The position numbers were made by a program, and so were the translations under genes. DNA of 64,000 nt from Dipteronia dyeriana (lineage: Eukaryota; Streptophyta; Magnoliopsida; Sapindales; Sapindaceae): NCBI GenBank assembly GCA_032871835.1, contig CM065297.1, positions 94,633,052-94,697,051 of the forward strand, written 5' to 3'. Each line of letters opens with the position of its first letter. The first letter of the stretch is position 1. The notes beneath the pieces are model-generated. The model was not told the DNA's origin. It did not search any database and saw nothing but the letters and a program-made list of their open reading frames with translations. Below are positions 45,435 to 56,466 of the stretch, piece after piece.

Positions 45435-47903
45435 TCATACTTCCGCCCTTTTTACGAGCACTCTTGCCTTGAATGTCCTCATAACACCAAATTGACGATG
45501 TTTCACAACAAGAATATAAAAAGCATAATATCTCAACTCAATCAACACATATAACAAAATAACTTCTTCAAAGTTAATCAACAATTTTTGACTATCATAA
45601 CAAACATGATGTGAGATAACCAAGTTCATATCAATACATGGAGTATTGAAAGCTAGCAAGCAAGAATTCTCATCACAATTAATATATAGCCTCAAAGCTA
45701 TCTCACATGTGCTTCTTATTTTAGTGATAAGAGCACTCACCCTTGAACCACTTGTTCTTGGGTGTACCTACACAAACATTTCCAATATCATCATTGACAA
45801 CAATGTTAAATCTAGAGTAAAGTCCTTCAAAGACTTGATTAACGAGAATATCATTAACACACTCTTCCTTAACATTTTCAACTCAAGCTTTGTCAAGTTG
45901 AACAAGATTAGAAGTTTTTTCACTCTACAACTTTTTCTCATGCTTAGCAATATTATCATGTTTCTCAACTTTCAAGGCCTTAGCATGTTCAAGTTGAAGT
46001 TTAATCTCCTTATCCCTAGATTCATTTCCTAATTTGCATTTTTCAATATATTTATAACATATATGCTTAATGTGACCTATTGTGTTGCCATAATAGCAAA
46101 TTGGAATAAAAGATGAGATTATACATTTTGGAGTTGAACTAGCTTCACTAGGAGTTTGCAAAGATACCTTGTTCGCCAACTTCTTCTTGGCTTTTGATCT
46201 TCTCTTCTTGTGTGGTTTCTTGTCAATCACGATTCCATCAAAGTGAGTAGGAAGTGGTGCTTCCAAGAGCTCCTCTTCAACTACCAAGTCATCTTCACCA
46301 CTATGAGAGTTAACAAGATTCCTAACATTGGACACACTAACCAAATCATTCACTAAGTCCTTGATAGCCTCATTAGCCGTGTTTATTTCTTCTATCAATT
46401 CTTGTTCTCTCTTCCTCAAAGAAGATATCACATTATCCTTCTCAAGGTTTATCTTTTCAAGTTCTCTAAACTTCTTTACAATATCACCTTTTTCACCAAG
46501 AAGTCTACAAGTAACAACCATAAACTCATCTAGTTGCTTCTTAATCAAATCATCCTTCTCAACTACTTCTTTTTTAGGGTTGTCTCTAGCTTCTTCAAGC
46601 TTTTCTATCTTTTTCAACAACTCAAGATTAGTAGGAATGGAACTAGAGCTTCCATCATGATTTGCATTAAGGTTCTTGTTCAAAGATATTGTACTACCAA
46701 CATCTAGTGGAGAATGAGAAGCCGTTAGAGCTACAAAGTTGCTCACCAACTCTTCATCACTTGAAGACTCACTACTAGAGCTCTCATTGTCACTAGAATT
46801 ATCATCACTCCAAGTAGCCGCTAACACTTTGCCTTTCTTATCTTTCTTAGATGGCTTCTTGGTTCACTCACTAGCAAAGTGACCAAAACCTTGACAATTA
46901 TAGCATTGAACCTCTTTCTTTTTCATGGCTTGACTATTCTTCACAATCCTTGGAGATGATGTTTTCTTGACTCCTTTTTCCTTAGAAGACTTGCCTTTAG
47001 GCTTGGCATTCTTCTTTAGAAATTTCTTGAACCTTCTAACCAAGAGTGCCATTTCTTTATTTTCATCATCACTCTCCTCGTCTATAGCATTGAGAGCGAT
47101 TCCCTTACTCTTGATCTTTGGCTTTAAGCACATCTCATAAGTTTGGAGAGACCCAAGTAACTCATCAATATTTATACTATCCACATCCTTGCTTTCCTCA
47201 ATGGCCATCACCTTTGATTTGAATCTCTTAGGTAGAGACCTAAGGATTTTTCAATTTGAACGCTCTTTTGAGATAGGTACTCCAAGTGCTTGACATTGGT
47301 TAGCTATGTTAAGAAGCCGGAATTGGAAATCTTTGAACTTTTCTTCCTCACCCATACTTAAACCTTTAAATTATGATGCCAATATTTGAAGCCTCGATTT
47401 CTTCACCGCTAAGGTTCCTTCATTAGTAACTTGGAGAGTATCCCAAGTTTCCTTTACGGATTCAAGATTTTGAATGTAGGAGAATTGATGCCCATCAACT
47501 CCTCCAAAGATGGCATTCATAGCACGATGGTTCCTTCATTAGTAACTTGGAGAGTATCCCAAGCTTCCTTTACGGATTCAAGATTTTTAATGTAGGAGAA
47601 TTAATGCCCATCAACTCCTCTAAAGATGGCATTCATAGCATGATGGTGCCATTTAGCAACCTCAAACTCATTTGTTGTCCATTCACTCCTTGGCTTGAGT
47701 ATCATGGTTCCATCCTCTTAAACCTTGGTAGGAGGACTATAACCTTCTTCAACTACCATCCAAGCCCTTTCATCAATAGAGTGGATGTAGGCTTTCATCC
47801 TCAACTTCCAATACCCATAGTTAGTGCCACAAAGTAATGGTGGCCTAGTATTTGAGGCTCCTTCCGCCATTACATCATCTTGTAAACCCATGACTTCAAA
47901 CAC
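45435..47903 (-). pseudogene. Copia-type gag polyprotein of F1, frameshifted
   Basis: 47903-47718 holds the N-terminus (MGLQDDVMAEG, YGYWKLRMKAYIHSIDERAW). After a stop the UBN2-type region follows, disturbed by a 116-bp tandem duplication (47413-47645). 47211-46864 contains 'NIDELLGSLQTYEM' and the first CCHC (CYNCQGFGHFASE, with the last Cys lost to a stop). 46827-45925 is open for 300 codons: an acidic/Ser run, coiled coil (EKDDLIKKQLDEF to LRKREQELIEEI), and a second knuckle in decayed form (CYYGNTIGHIKHICYKY). Resembles SIRE-lineage gag. Confidence 0.8.
47413..47645. repeat. 116-bp tandem duplication inside F1 gag
   Basis: The segment starting GGTTCCTTCATTAGTAAC occurs at about 47413 and again at 47529, with only a few differences. 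F2 has a single copy. 116 is not a multiple of three, so it shifts the frame. Confidence 0.85.
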
Positions 47904-47961
47904 CTTGCAAAAACCGTGAAAGTATCACCCCGGACTCACACTAAGTGCAATCTAATGTCCT

Positions 47962-47973
47962 GCTTTGATACCA
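47962..47973 (-). other. Primer-binding site of F1
   Basis: Minus strand TGGTATCAAAGC, one mismatch from the iMet-type site TGGTATCAGAGC, two bases inside the LTR. Confidence 0.85.
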
Positions 47974-47975
47974 AT

Positions 47976-48098
47976 TGAAAATACAATCACGGTTAAATGC
48001 TCAAGGCTAACCTAGAGGGGGGGGAGGGAATATGTTAGATATCTTTTTCGACTCCCTAAGAAACAAACAAAAGTTTGTCCCTCTAGATTGCTTATATC

Positions 48099-48133
<35 letters not shown>

Positions 48134-50593
48134 TAAAGACAATTAATCAATATATAAACACAAGTAAAGTGTGATACAAACAAGTAATTGTAACACATAC
48201 ACAATCTACATTATAGAAAGGAAGTCAAAATACATAAAAAGTTCTATCCACGATACAAATATTAAAGAAATAGGGATAGAGAAAAGTTGACACAAGATAT
48301 AACATGGTAAACCTCCGAAGAGGAAACATCAACAGGCTAGCAGCCACCAGTAAACAAAATCCACTAGTAGATAAGACAAGTACAATCTCTTAAGTGACCT
48401 CTTAACCTAGAAACTACCCTCATATCCTACTCTAGAAGTTGTCGCCCTATGCTCAACAATCCGAGGCTTCACACCTCTTATCAAGACTTCCTTGCTCACC
48501 TTATCCGGATCCTCACAACCCAATGCAAGACTTCTTGCTCAACTAAGTCCTCACGACTCTAGTCAAGACTTCCTTGCTCACCTATCCGAGTTCTCCCAAC
48601 TCTAGGCAAGACTTCTTGCTCGACTATCCAAGGCTTCACACCTCTAGCCAAGACTTCATTGCTTGACAATCCAAGGCTTCACACCTCTTGCTAAGACTTT
48701 TTGCTCAACACCATTGTTCTCACACATATTGTCAAGACTTCTTTCTCATAAGGCATCTAGGTGATCATGAATGCAAAACGAAAACAAGCACGCAACATAG
48801 AATGCTATGATCAACACATCCTATGGAAAATACTAGACATGAGCATGAATGCACAAATCACATATAGTCTAGTTTATCATGCATGTGTAATCAATCTAGA
48901 TTATGTAAGATATGTTCAATATTAATCACAACCTAGATACATGCATAGATCTAAACTTGAATCACAAGATATGTTCAATAAATCACAAGATCAAGTTTAA
49001 ATCACACAAACCAAAAACATGGTAAAATCATATGACAAAGTCAATTAGATTTAAGCTAAATTTCTAGAGCATATTCCTAATCATAGATTCATCAAAACAC
49101 AAGAATAGCTCAAAAGAACATAAGCACATGTATTATAATAGAATTTCGGCCAAGAGAGCCTAATACATGTGAGGAACTATTTTACTCAAAATCAATCAAT
49201 CAAAGATCATCAAATAGTCCTAGAATCAAAGCTAGCACAATACAATCCCAAACATGTGATAACATAGGCAAAATCAAAACCTAACTCAACATGTATGATT
49301 TCAATTGAAACTCAATCTAGCTTTGAAAGTGTTCAAAACATAAATCAAAACACTCACAATATACAAATATATGTAGAAGAAGAAAACCCAAGGCAATTGA
49401 CCAAGTTTTAAAAGAAAACTTTGAGTGAAAATCAATACCTTAGTTGATTTAGGTGCAGTCCCGTTTTTGTATGATTAGACACCAAAGACAGCAGGAAAAT
49501 TAACTTAAACCTTTAGAGAAAAGATGGAGGATGAATAGATGAACACTCACAACTTTGATTCACTCAAATCAGAGTTCAAATGAAGAAGTTATGGTGTTTG
49601 GAAGGTGATAAAATAGCGAGAAAATTTCTGCACACTTGATTTGAATTTCTTCTTATAATGAAATGTGAGAGGGAAAGAGTTTATAAAGGAGTGGGAAACT
49701 TGGACATATGAAATGATCAAGATGGTCATGATGAAACCAAGCAATCTTTCTGCCCGAGATGGCACGTGGGCATCATGGGGCAGCAAGCCTTCTACCCTGA
49801 GATGGCCACGCGCCATCTCGGGAAAGAAGTGTATGCTTGCTTATTTGTCCATCGACCTTCCTTCGCGTTCTTTGACGGTTCTCCGGCCTCCAAACTCGGA
49901 ATTCAAATCTATTTGCATTTTATGAACCATAACTCTCACACAAACATGGACATATAAGATACTCAACCCAAAAAAATAATAATTTGACTTGATATACTAA
50001 GACGAAGACAATGTATGAAACGTGAGTTGAAATGTAGTATCTTTTGACTTAGAACTTGAAATCAATAGTATGAGTAACCGAAATGACCGAAACTCAATCA
50101 AGAATGATTTTAGACTAAATCCAAGTTCAATATCCATGTTATACAAACATATACACACACAAACACAATTCACACTAGAATGCAAACTACATAGAGATAG
50201 TTTCCAATCATGCATATTCTAAAACATGTTATTTCCAAACCAATGCATGAGCATTTATCTTAAAGTATGTGAATGTGTTATACATGGTACACAATGATGT
50301 AGGGACACATATGAATGAATTGTATGTGTGTGCCTATAATGGTGCACAACGATGCAGGGATACAAATGTATGATATGTGTGTGTGTGCTTTAGCCTTGTA
50401 AGAGAAAGATAAAGTCTTAGTATACCTTTGTAGAACTATATTGCATCCTTTCTCTTGAAGACTTAGAACTTGCTTTGACTTGTTGTTTCTTCTTCCTTGA
50501 AGCTTGAATCATCATGAATTTAAACAACTAAATCATTACAAGTAAACATCATTTTGATATGGAATTAATGCCAACACAAACTAAAACCTAACA
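47976..50593 (-). repeat. 5' LTR of F1
   Basis: 2618 bp, paired with 39905-42503. A (TA)n run at 48105-48130 is a private expansion. Hairpin at 49753-49822, TATA-like at 49680-49687. Confidence 0.9.
49753..49822 (-). promoter_or_regulatory. GC-rich hairpin in F-family LTR (copy 4)
   Basis: Same 70-bp inverted-repeat block with CACGTGG in the left arm; inner stem interrupted by a CATCAT change. Confidence 0.55.
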
Positions 50594-51195
50594 AGTTGGC
50601 TCAGTATGTTTAAGTTTGTGGGCAGTGTAGATGTAAACCCTCACTAGACAACAATCATCCACTAGGGTCACCTAGGGGTTTAAAGGTTTGTGACACATAC
50701 TAAGTGTCATCGTGTGTCCTACAAAAGTGGTTTTGTTTGTGTTTAGATTTTTAGTTTAGTGTTTGTGTTCATTTTTTTTCCAATTTTGCTTGAGGTAGAG
50801 CAAAAGGTAGGTTTGGGTTATTTTTAAGGCCCATTTTGTACCTAATTTTGGCCCCAATTTTTGATTTTTTGATGTGTTTAATAAGTTTGAATCTTGTTAA
50901 TGGAACTATTTTATGAACATTTAGTTTATGCATGGGGAGCATTGGTTACCTGGTCTTTCTTCTCTTGATCACAACACCAATTCTTTGTTAAATTGCTTTC
51001 TTAATTTAATTTAGTTTTAATCCAATTCTCATCAACATCTTTTGGTTACTTTAGTTTAACTTTAATTAGAATTAGTTTTTAATCATTAAATTACTTTACC
51101 TTGTGGAAACGATCTCTACTTACCGTTATACGTTTCTTCACGATTCGTACACTGCGAGTATTGTTTTTATAACACGATTTACAAACTTCACATAT
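50594..51195 (+). repeat. Degenerate gypsy-type LTR relic (possibly Athila-like)
   Basis: Contains 'GCTTGAGGTAGAGCAAAAGG', 'GGTTTGGGTTATTTT' and 'CCTTGTGGAAACGATCTCTA' with 'GTACACTGCGAGTATT', phrases typical of the ends of Athila/Tat-type LTR regions. Its other half appears to be left of F1 (about 39400-39904). No coding sequence. Confidence 0.4.
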
Positions 51196-51199
51196 GTAT

Positions 51200-51430
51200 A
51201 GATGTCTAGACTTTATTTGATGGTCAAAAGAAATCACTCATAAACAATATGTTTTATTTTTCGGCTAACAAAATGTAATACGAGTTCCTAACAAATAAAT
51301 TCATCTTTCAATTCAATAATATAATTTGTTTGAATTGTGTAAGATTTCAATTCATGTATAATTAGCTCAAATAACATCAATTTTTGCCATGATTATATCT
51401 CTCGAACATTAATGGGCATGTATAAAGATA
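51200..51430 (+). pseudogene. Relic of a defensin-like gene's stop codon and downstream region (inverted copy)
   Basis: Read on the minus strand, this aligns with 21600-21835, the region downstream of the defensin-like gene. Shared stretches include 'GAAAGATGAATTTATTT', 'TCAAACAAATT', 'CAAATAACATCAA' and the TCTAGACAT at the stop codon. Similarity ends at the stop region, and the cysteine-coding exon is not found; gypsy-like DNA lies in its place. Confidence 0.6.
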
Positions 51431-51543
51431 ATTTTTTTAAGGATTTCGCTATGGAGAGAATATGAGGAAGAGAGTGTGCCCGTGTGAAAGATTAAATATT
51501 AAAAAATAGGTTACTTTTTTTTTAGAAAAGTAAAAAAAGATTA

Positions 51544-52413
51544 GGGCTCGTCCTGTAAGCTTTTTTCAGTTGTTATTTTTCAAAAATAAAAATGAAAATG
51601 AAAACAGTGTTTTTGGTTTCAGCTTCGAATTCTGAAAATGCATCTGATAGTATATATTGAAAACTGTATTTTGAAAATGAAAACGGAAAAAATGTGTCTG
51701 GTAGGTTAACAGAAAACTATCAAAAATTAAAATATCAATTTTTTCATTTTGTTTAATATTATTACAATTATAAACTAATTGATTAATTAAATAATTAACC
51801 AATATTAACTTTTATTGTAATCTTTAAATTAAACAAAAGTAACACATCACAAATTACTTAAAAAAATCAATTAATAAAAACTAAATTCTTAAACTATAAA
51901 TAAGTATTATTTATAAAAAAAGAAGATAACAGTAATAAAAAAATATTACAAAAAAAAGAAGAGAAAACCAGATCGGTCAAGAAAATAATAAAATGAAAGG
52001 AAGAAGATCGAAGAGGAATGAGAGGAAGAGGATCGAACAAGGAGAAGGATCGAAGAAGAAGAAGAAGCATCGGAGAAAGAGAAGAAGATGATTGGAGAAG
52101 AAGAAAAAGATGATCAGAGAGGAAAAAGGTTCGGAGAAGAAGAAGAAGAAGAAGAAGAAGAAGAAGAAGAAGGTTCAGAGAAAAAAAAAGATTGGAAAAG
52201 AAGAAGAAAAAAGTAAAAATAAAAAGTGAAAAACAAAAACAAAGAATATTTGTATTTTGTGTTTTTCAAAATTTTCACTCTTAACACTGATTTTGTTCAT
52301 TTTGTTTTTTGTTTTTTGAAAATAAAATGAAAAACGGTTAACGAATGTGAATTTGAAATCGTTTTTAGAAAACAAAAACGAAACGGACTGAAAAATAGCT
52401 ACATGACGTAGCC
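51544..52413. mobile_element. PIF/Harbinger-type non-autonomous element (870 bp)
   Basis: Flanked by TTA at 51541-51543 and 52414-52416. The terminal inverted repeats are GGGCTCGTCCTGTAAGC and, from the right on the minus strand, GGCTACGTCATGTAGC, followed by TTTTTCAG in both. The centre (about 51955-52200) is a purine-rich tract ending in (GAA)n at 52137-52171. No transposase frame. Confidence 0.75.
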
Positions 52414-52512
52414 TTAGTTGCTCTTACATCTTCACTAAAGTTGTCCTTGCATAAAATCCGACTACAAGAAACACGTGTGCGCTCTACTACAATGGACAAT
52501 GCATGTATAAAG

Positions 52513-53645
52513 GGTGCTAAATTCACTCTCTCAATCGATTCTCTAAACACACTTTTTGTTTCTATATTAACATGTAGAGAGCAATAAATGTTTAACATTT
52601 TAAATTTAATCTTTATAAATAGCATACTTTTTATTTTATTTATAGTACAAACAGCAACTAATTTTCTAAATTGTCTTTCTTCATTTAATATTATTTTTTT
52701 ATAAAAAAATATTTTTTTCTTCTACAATTCCATTAGATTCTAAGTTAACTATAACTCTCAACATTTACAAACAAAAAATTGTTTCTCACCATTGTTATAG
52801 CTCTATCCAAATAATTTTTTTATTATTATTTTTACTAAATAATTTTATTGTTTTGGATTAAATTTTTATATTTAACTTATATCAAAATAAAGAAGTTAAG
52901 TTTAAAATTTTAAAACAATATAATAAAATTATTTAATACAAAACTATTAAAAAATTACCTAAATATAGTTGTAACAATGGTGAGAAGACAACTTGTGTTT
53001 AAAAATGGTGAGAAATGAAGTTTACTGCACATACAAGTTATGAAAAAGAAATTAAGAAAAAAATTCAATATAAAATTTAACCCAATGTAATAAAATTATT
53101 TAATATAAAAATTAATTCAAAAATGACCTAAATACAGTTGTAACAATGTTATGAAGACCAATTTTGTTTGAAAATGGTGAGAGCAACACAAACAAGTTTT
53201 GAAAAAGAAATCCAAATAAAAGAAGTTAAATATAAAAACTTAATCCTATACAATTAAATTATTTTATAAAAAAAAACACCATCGAAAAAAATTACCTGGA
53301 TCAATATTGGTGAGAAGACAACTTGTATTTGAAAATAGCAAAAATTGGTGTTAACATCACGTACAAATTATGAAAATGAAATTAAGTAAAAAAACTAAAA
53401 ATAAAAATTTAACCCAATACAATAAAATAATTTAAAATTAAAATTAGTTAAAAAATTACTTAGATACAGTTGTAACAATGGTGAGAAGAAACTTATGTTT
53501 GAAAATTGAGAACTACACAAACACGTATTGAAAAAGAAATTCAAATAAAAGAAGTTAAATATAAAAATTTAATCCAATACAATAAAATTATTTAATAAAA
53601 AAAATACATGGATAGAGATGTAACAATGGTGAGAAAGCAGTTAAC

Positions 53646-53676
<31 letters not shown>

Positions 53677-53846
53677 GATATTAAATAAAAAAGGACAATT
53701 TAGAAAATTAGTTGTTGGTTTATATCGTAAATAGAATGAAAAAGTAGACTATTTATAATGGTTAGATTTTTAATGTAAAACATTTATTGTTGTCATAAGG
53801 GAACACAAGAATAGAGAGTATGTTGAGAAAGTGAGTTTAGCACTCC
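52513..53846. mobile_element. Long inverted-repeat (foldback) element with internal tandem repeats
   Basis: The left arm from GGTGCTAAATTCACTCTCTC and the right arm (minus strand) from GGAGTGCTAAACTCAC are similar for about 170-200 bp, through 'CAATAAATGTTT', 'TTATAAATAG' and 'CAACTAATTTTCTAAATTG'. Between them a ~165-bp unit with 'TTGTAACAATGGTGAGAAGA' and 'AATAAAATTATTTAAT' recurs about five times (52960-53640). ATGTATA lies just outside each end. A (TA)n run is at about 53649-53677. Confidence 0.7.
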
Positions 53847-53925
53847 TCCAAATGTATATTTACCACAAGCATAGCTCCCTAAAAACCCTGATTTAATATT
53901 TCAATTTAAAATGAATCAAGACACT

Positions 53926-54662
53926 AAGTGGTCGTGTATTTTTTTTCTGAAGACTGAACAATCTTGAATTTTTCTAAAATCTGGATAGGGACTGAAATCC
54001 GAACTTGAATGACATGTTTGTCTTTTTTTTCTTATATCTAAATGTATTGTCAACACGTTTGTTTTTTTAAAAGTAAAATTGCCTGAAAGTACATAATTTT
54101 ACATTTATACCCATGTTAAACAATTATACATATAATATGGAATAAAATCAATCCAAAAATAATAATTATATATGAACACATATGATCACAATCTTCTTCT
54201 TCAATTACAAACAAACTTTATTTTTACTAAGAAAGTAATAAAAGGGTAGCAAGAAAACCCATACCAAACACTCTAAAAAAATAATATATAAATGCATCAC
54301 CCTAATATCATAATAAAGTATTTATAATAAACACCATTATGAGAAGTGATTATAATTCTTTTTTATTTGTAAAGCTATTTAAAATAAGCAATATATTAAA
54401 ATAAAGATATCTATACCATATATAATTATGATGAAATTGGAAATATGTTATATATGGAGGATAGTATCAGAAGAAAAGATTTTGGATTGCATTTAATGCA
54501 ATTCAGTGATTTGCTATTAAGTGAAAAGTTAGGATTTTTTTTTTATTTTAAGTTATTTTTAAATATTTTTAAGTTATTTGACCACTTAAAAAAACAAACA
54601 ATATAACTTAATAATTATGATTTAGACCCATTAAGTTTTAAGTGGAAAAAACAAACGCCCCC
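53926..54662. mobile_element. MITE copy 1 of a tandem pair
   Basis: Starts GTGGTCGTGTATTTTTTTTC and ends AAAAAACAAACGCCCCC. The terminal repeats resemble GGGG(T/G)CGTTTGTTTTTT. The body is similar throughout to 54666-55397. AT-rich, non-coding. Confidence 0.65.
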
Positions 54663-54665
54663 TAA

Positions 54666-55397
54666 GGGGTCGTTTTTTTTTTGTCTAAAAACTAAACATT
54701 CTTGAATTTTTCTAATGACTGAATAGAGACTGAAATCTGAACCTGAATGACATGTTTTTTTTTCTCACATCTGAATGTATTGTCAACACGTTTGTTTTTT
54801 TAAAGTAAAATTGTCTGAATATAAAAATTTTACATTTATACCTATATTAAACAATTATACATATAACATGGAAAAAAAGCAATCCAAAAATAATAATTAT
54901 ATATGAACACATATGATCATGATCTTCATCTTCAATTACAAACAAACTTCATTTTTTAAAGAAAAGAAAATGTTTTTTTTTCATAAAATAAAAAAGACAT
55001 CAGGAAAACTCGTACAAAACACTATAATATATATATCACCATAATATCAAGTATCGATATTAAACACCAATATGCACAGTGATTATGGTTCTTTTTTATT
55101 TTTAAAGCTATTTAAAATAAACAATATATCAAAATAAAGATTTCAATGCCATATGTAATTTTGATGAAATTGGAAATATATTATATATTGGGGGATAATA
55201 TCGGAAGAAAAGATTTTAGATTGCATTTAATGTAATTTAGTGATTTACAATTAAGTTAAAAGTCAAGATTTTTTACTTTTCATTTTAAGTTGTTTTTTAG
55301 GATTTTTAAGTTGTTTGGCCATTAAAAAAACAAAATAACTTAATAATTATGATTCATACCCATTAAGTTTTAAGTGGAAAAAACAAACGACTCATTA
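54666..55397. mobile_element. MITE copy 2 of a tandem pair
   Basis: Starts GGGGTCGTTTTTTTTTTG and ends AAAAAACAAACGACTCAT, immediately after copy 1 with only TAA between. Same internal phrases (CTTGAATTTTTCTAA, ATTATATATGAACACATATG, GATTGCATTTAATG). Confidence 0.65.
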
Positions 55398-55497
55398 GTC
55401 TCTCTTAATGATGATCAACTTTTATGTGTTTATATTACATAAAAATGGAATTCAACAATCAAATTGATTTTGGTCCGGTGGTTTGTCTATCCCCTTT

Positions 55498-56466
55498 CCA
55501 AAATCCCAAATTAATGTAATATTTTTTTTAAAAAAATAATATTGTCAAGTTGTCTAACTACATCGATCGACCATCGTTGGCCTATTTCCAGCTAAGGTAG
55601 AGACACATTTAGGCTATGTTTGAGATTACTTTACTTTGGAAAAAATCTGCATATAGCTTAATTTAAGAAATAATCAACTTTAGAAAAATGTTGGTAAGTA
55701 TTTGGTAAACTAAAATTTATAAGTGCTTTATTTTTAAAATGATGGAAAATGTATTGAACAAAATTACTAGAATAGACATCATTAACAATATAAATATAAA
55801 GCATATAAAAAGAAATAAATAAGGAATTTATATAGAAAAAAAAAACAAATTATGATCGAGTCAACTCGCTCAAAAACCCGAGTCAACTCAATCTTTTCAC
55901 ATTTGAAATTCAGCCACCGAGTCAACTCGCTCAAAAACTGAGTCAACTCGTTATTGTCTTTCTGTTTAAATAGTGAGGGTATTATTGACATTGCGTAGCA
56001 ATAAGTTTAGTTTCTACTTCAAAAAGCACCCCACCCAATTTTCAAAAGTTGCTTATTAAAGGAGTAACTTGAAAAATAAACTGCTTTTAGAAAGTTTACC
56101 AAACACCTATTTACTAAAAACTTGAGAAATAAGTACTTATTTCTCAAGTAAAAGCAATCTCAAACATTGCTTTAGAGACACATTCGGTGAATGCTTGGAG
56201 TTGCTATTCCTTTTCAAGACTTGGCCCATCTTCCATAATTAATCCACATGATCCCGTAAATGTTGATCCTAATCATCCCCATCAATTTCATCTACGAAAA
56301 GTAATTCATGCATTCGATCTCTTCCCAGTTAAAAACTCGAGCAGCAACATACCAAAACCATAAACATCACACTTCTCAATTCTCATTGCAAATTTACAAT
56401 GATCTGTAGTTATATATTCGGGGTGTAATATATCCCAATGTCCCTCTCAAGCATTAGCTATCCGCA
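55498..56466 (-). pseudogene. ZRK/WAK-like receptor-like kinase pseudogene, C-terminal half, split by a MITE
   Basis: Reading right to left: 'GTLGYITP', then after a 1-bp insertion 'EYITTDHCKFAMRIEKCDVY', 'GFGMLLLEFLTGKRSN' (kinase subdomains VIII-IX), further kinase-like residues to about 56184, then a MITE (55610-56172). On its far side are 'GNRPTMVD' and, after a frame change, 'DVVRQLD' (subdomain XI, about 55540-55590). Together with 19912-20370 it makes most of one kinase. The catalytic-loop part is missing. MULE2 begins right after the 10-bp target sequence at 56467-56476. Confidence 0.8.
55610..56172. mobile_element. MITE (563 bp) inside the kinase pseudogene
   Basis: Flanked by the identical 12-mer TAGAGACACATT (55598-55609 and 56173-56184). 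Terminal inverted repeats: left GGCTATGTTTGAGATTACTT, right (minus strand) AGCAATGTTTGAGATTGCTT. The centre has four copies of GAGTCAACTC. No coding sequence. Confidence 0.8.

Larger units (their letters stand above)
39905..50593 (-). mobile_element. F1: non-autonomous copia-derived LTR element (10.7 kb) with gag and an extra ORF, no pol
   Basis: Minus-strand order: 5' LTR (47976-50593, 2618 bp), iMet primer site (47962-47973, TGGTATCAAAGC), gag (about 47903-45500), about 1.4 kb non-coding, a 353-codon ORF (44036-42975), purine tract (42504-42518), 3' LTR (39905-42503, 2599 bp). Flanks are agttc on the left and agttg on the right, a 4-of-5 target duplication. No RT, RNase H or integrase motif is seen. 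This fits the TR-GAG type of non-autonomous element. Confidence 0.88.

Noticed and set aside
52175..52375. Phe-rich ORF (and 51566-51802)
   Set aside because: Product of A/T and purine-rich low complexity inside a MITE; no conserved features.
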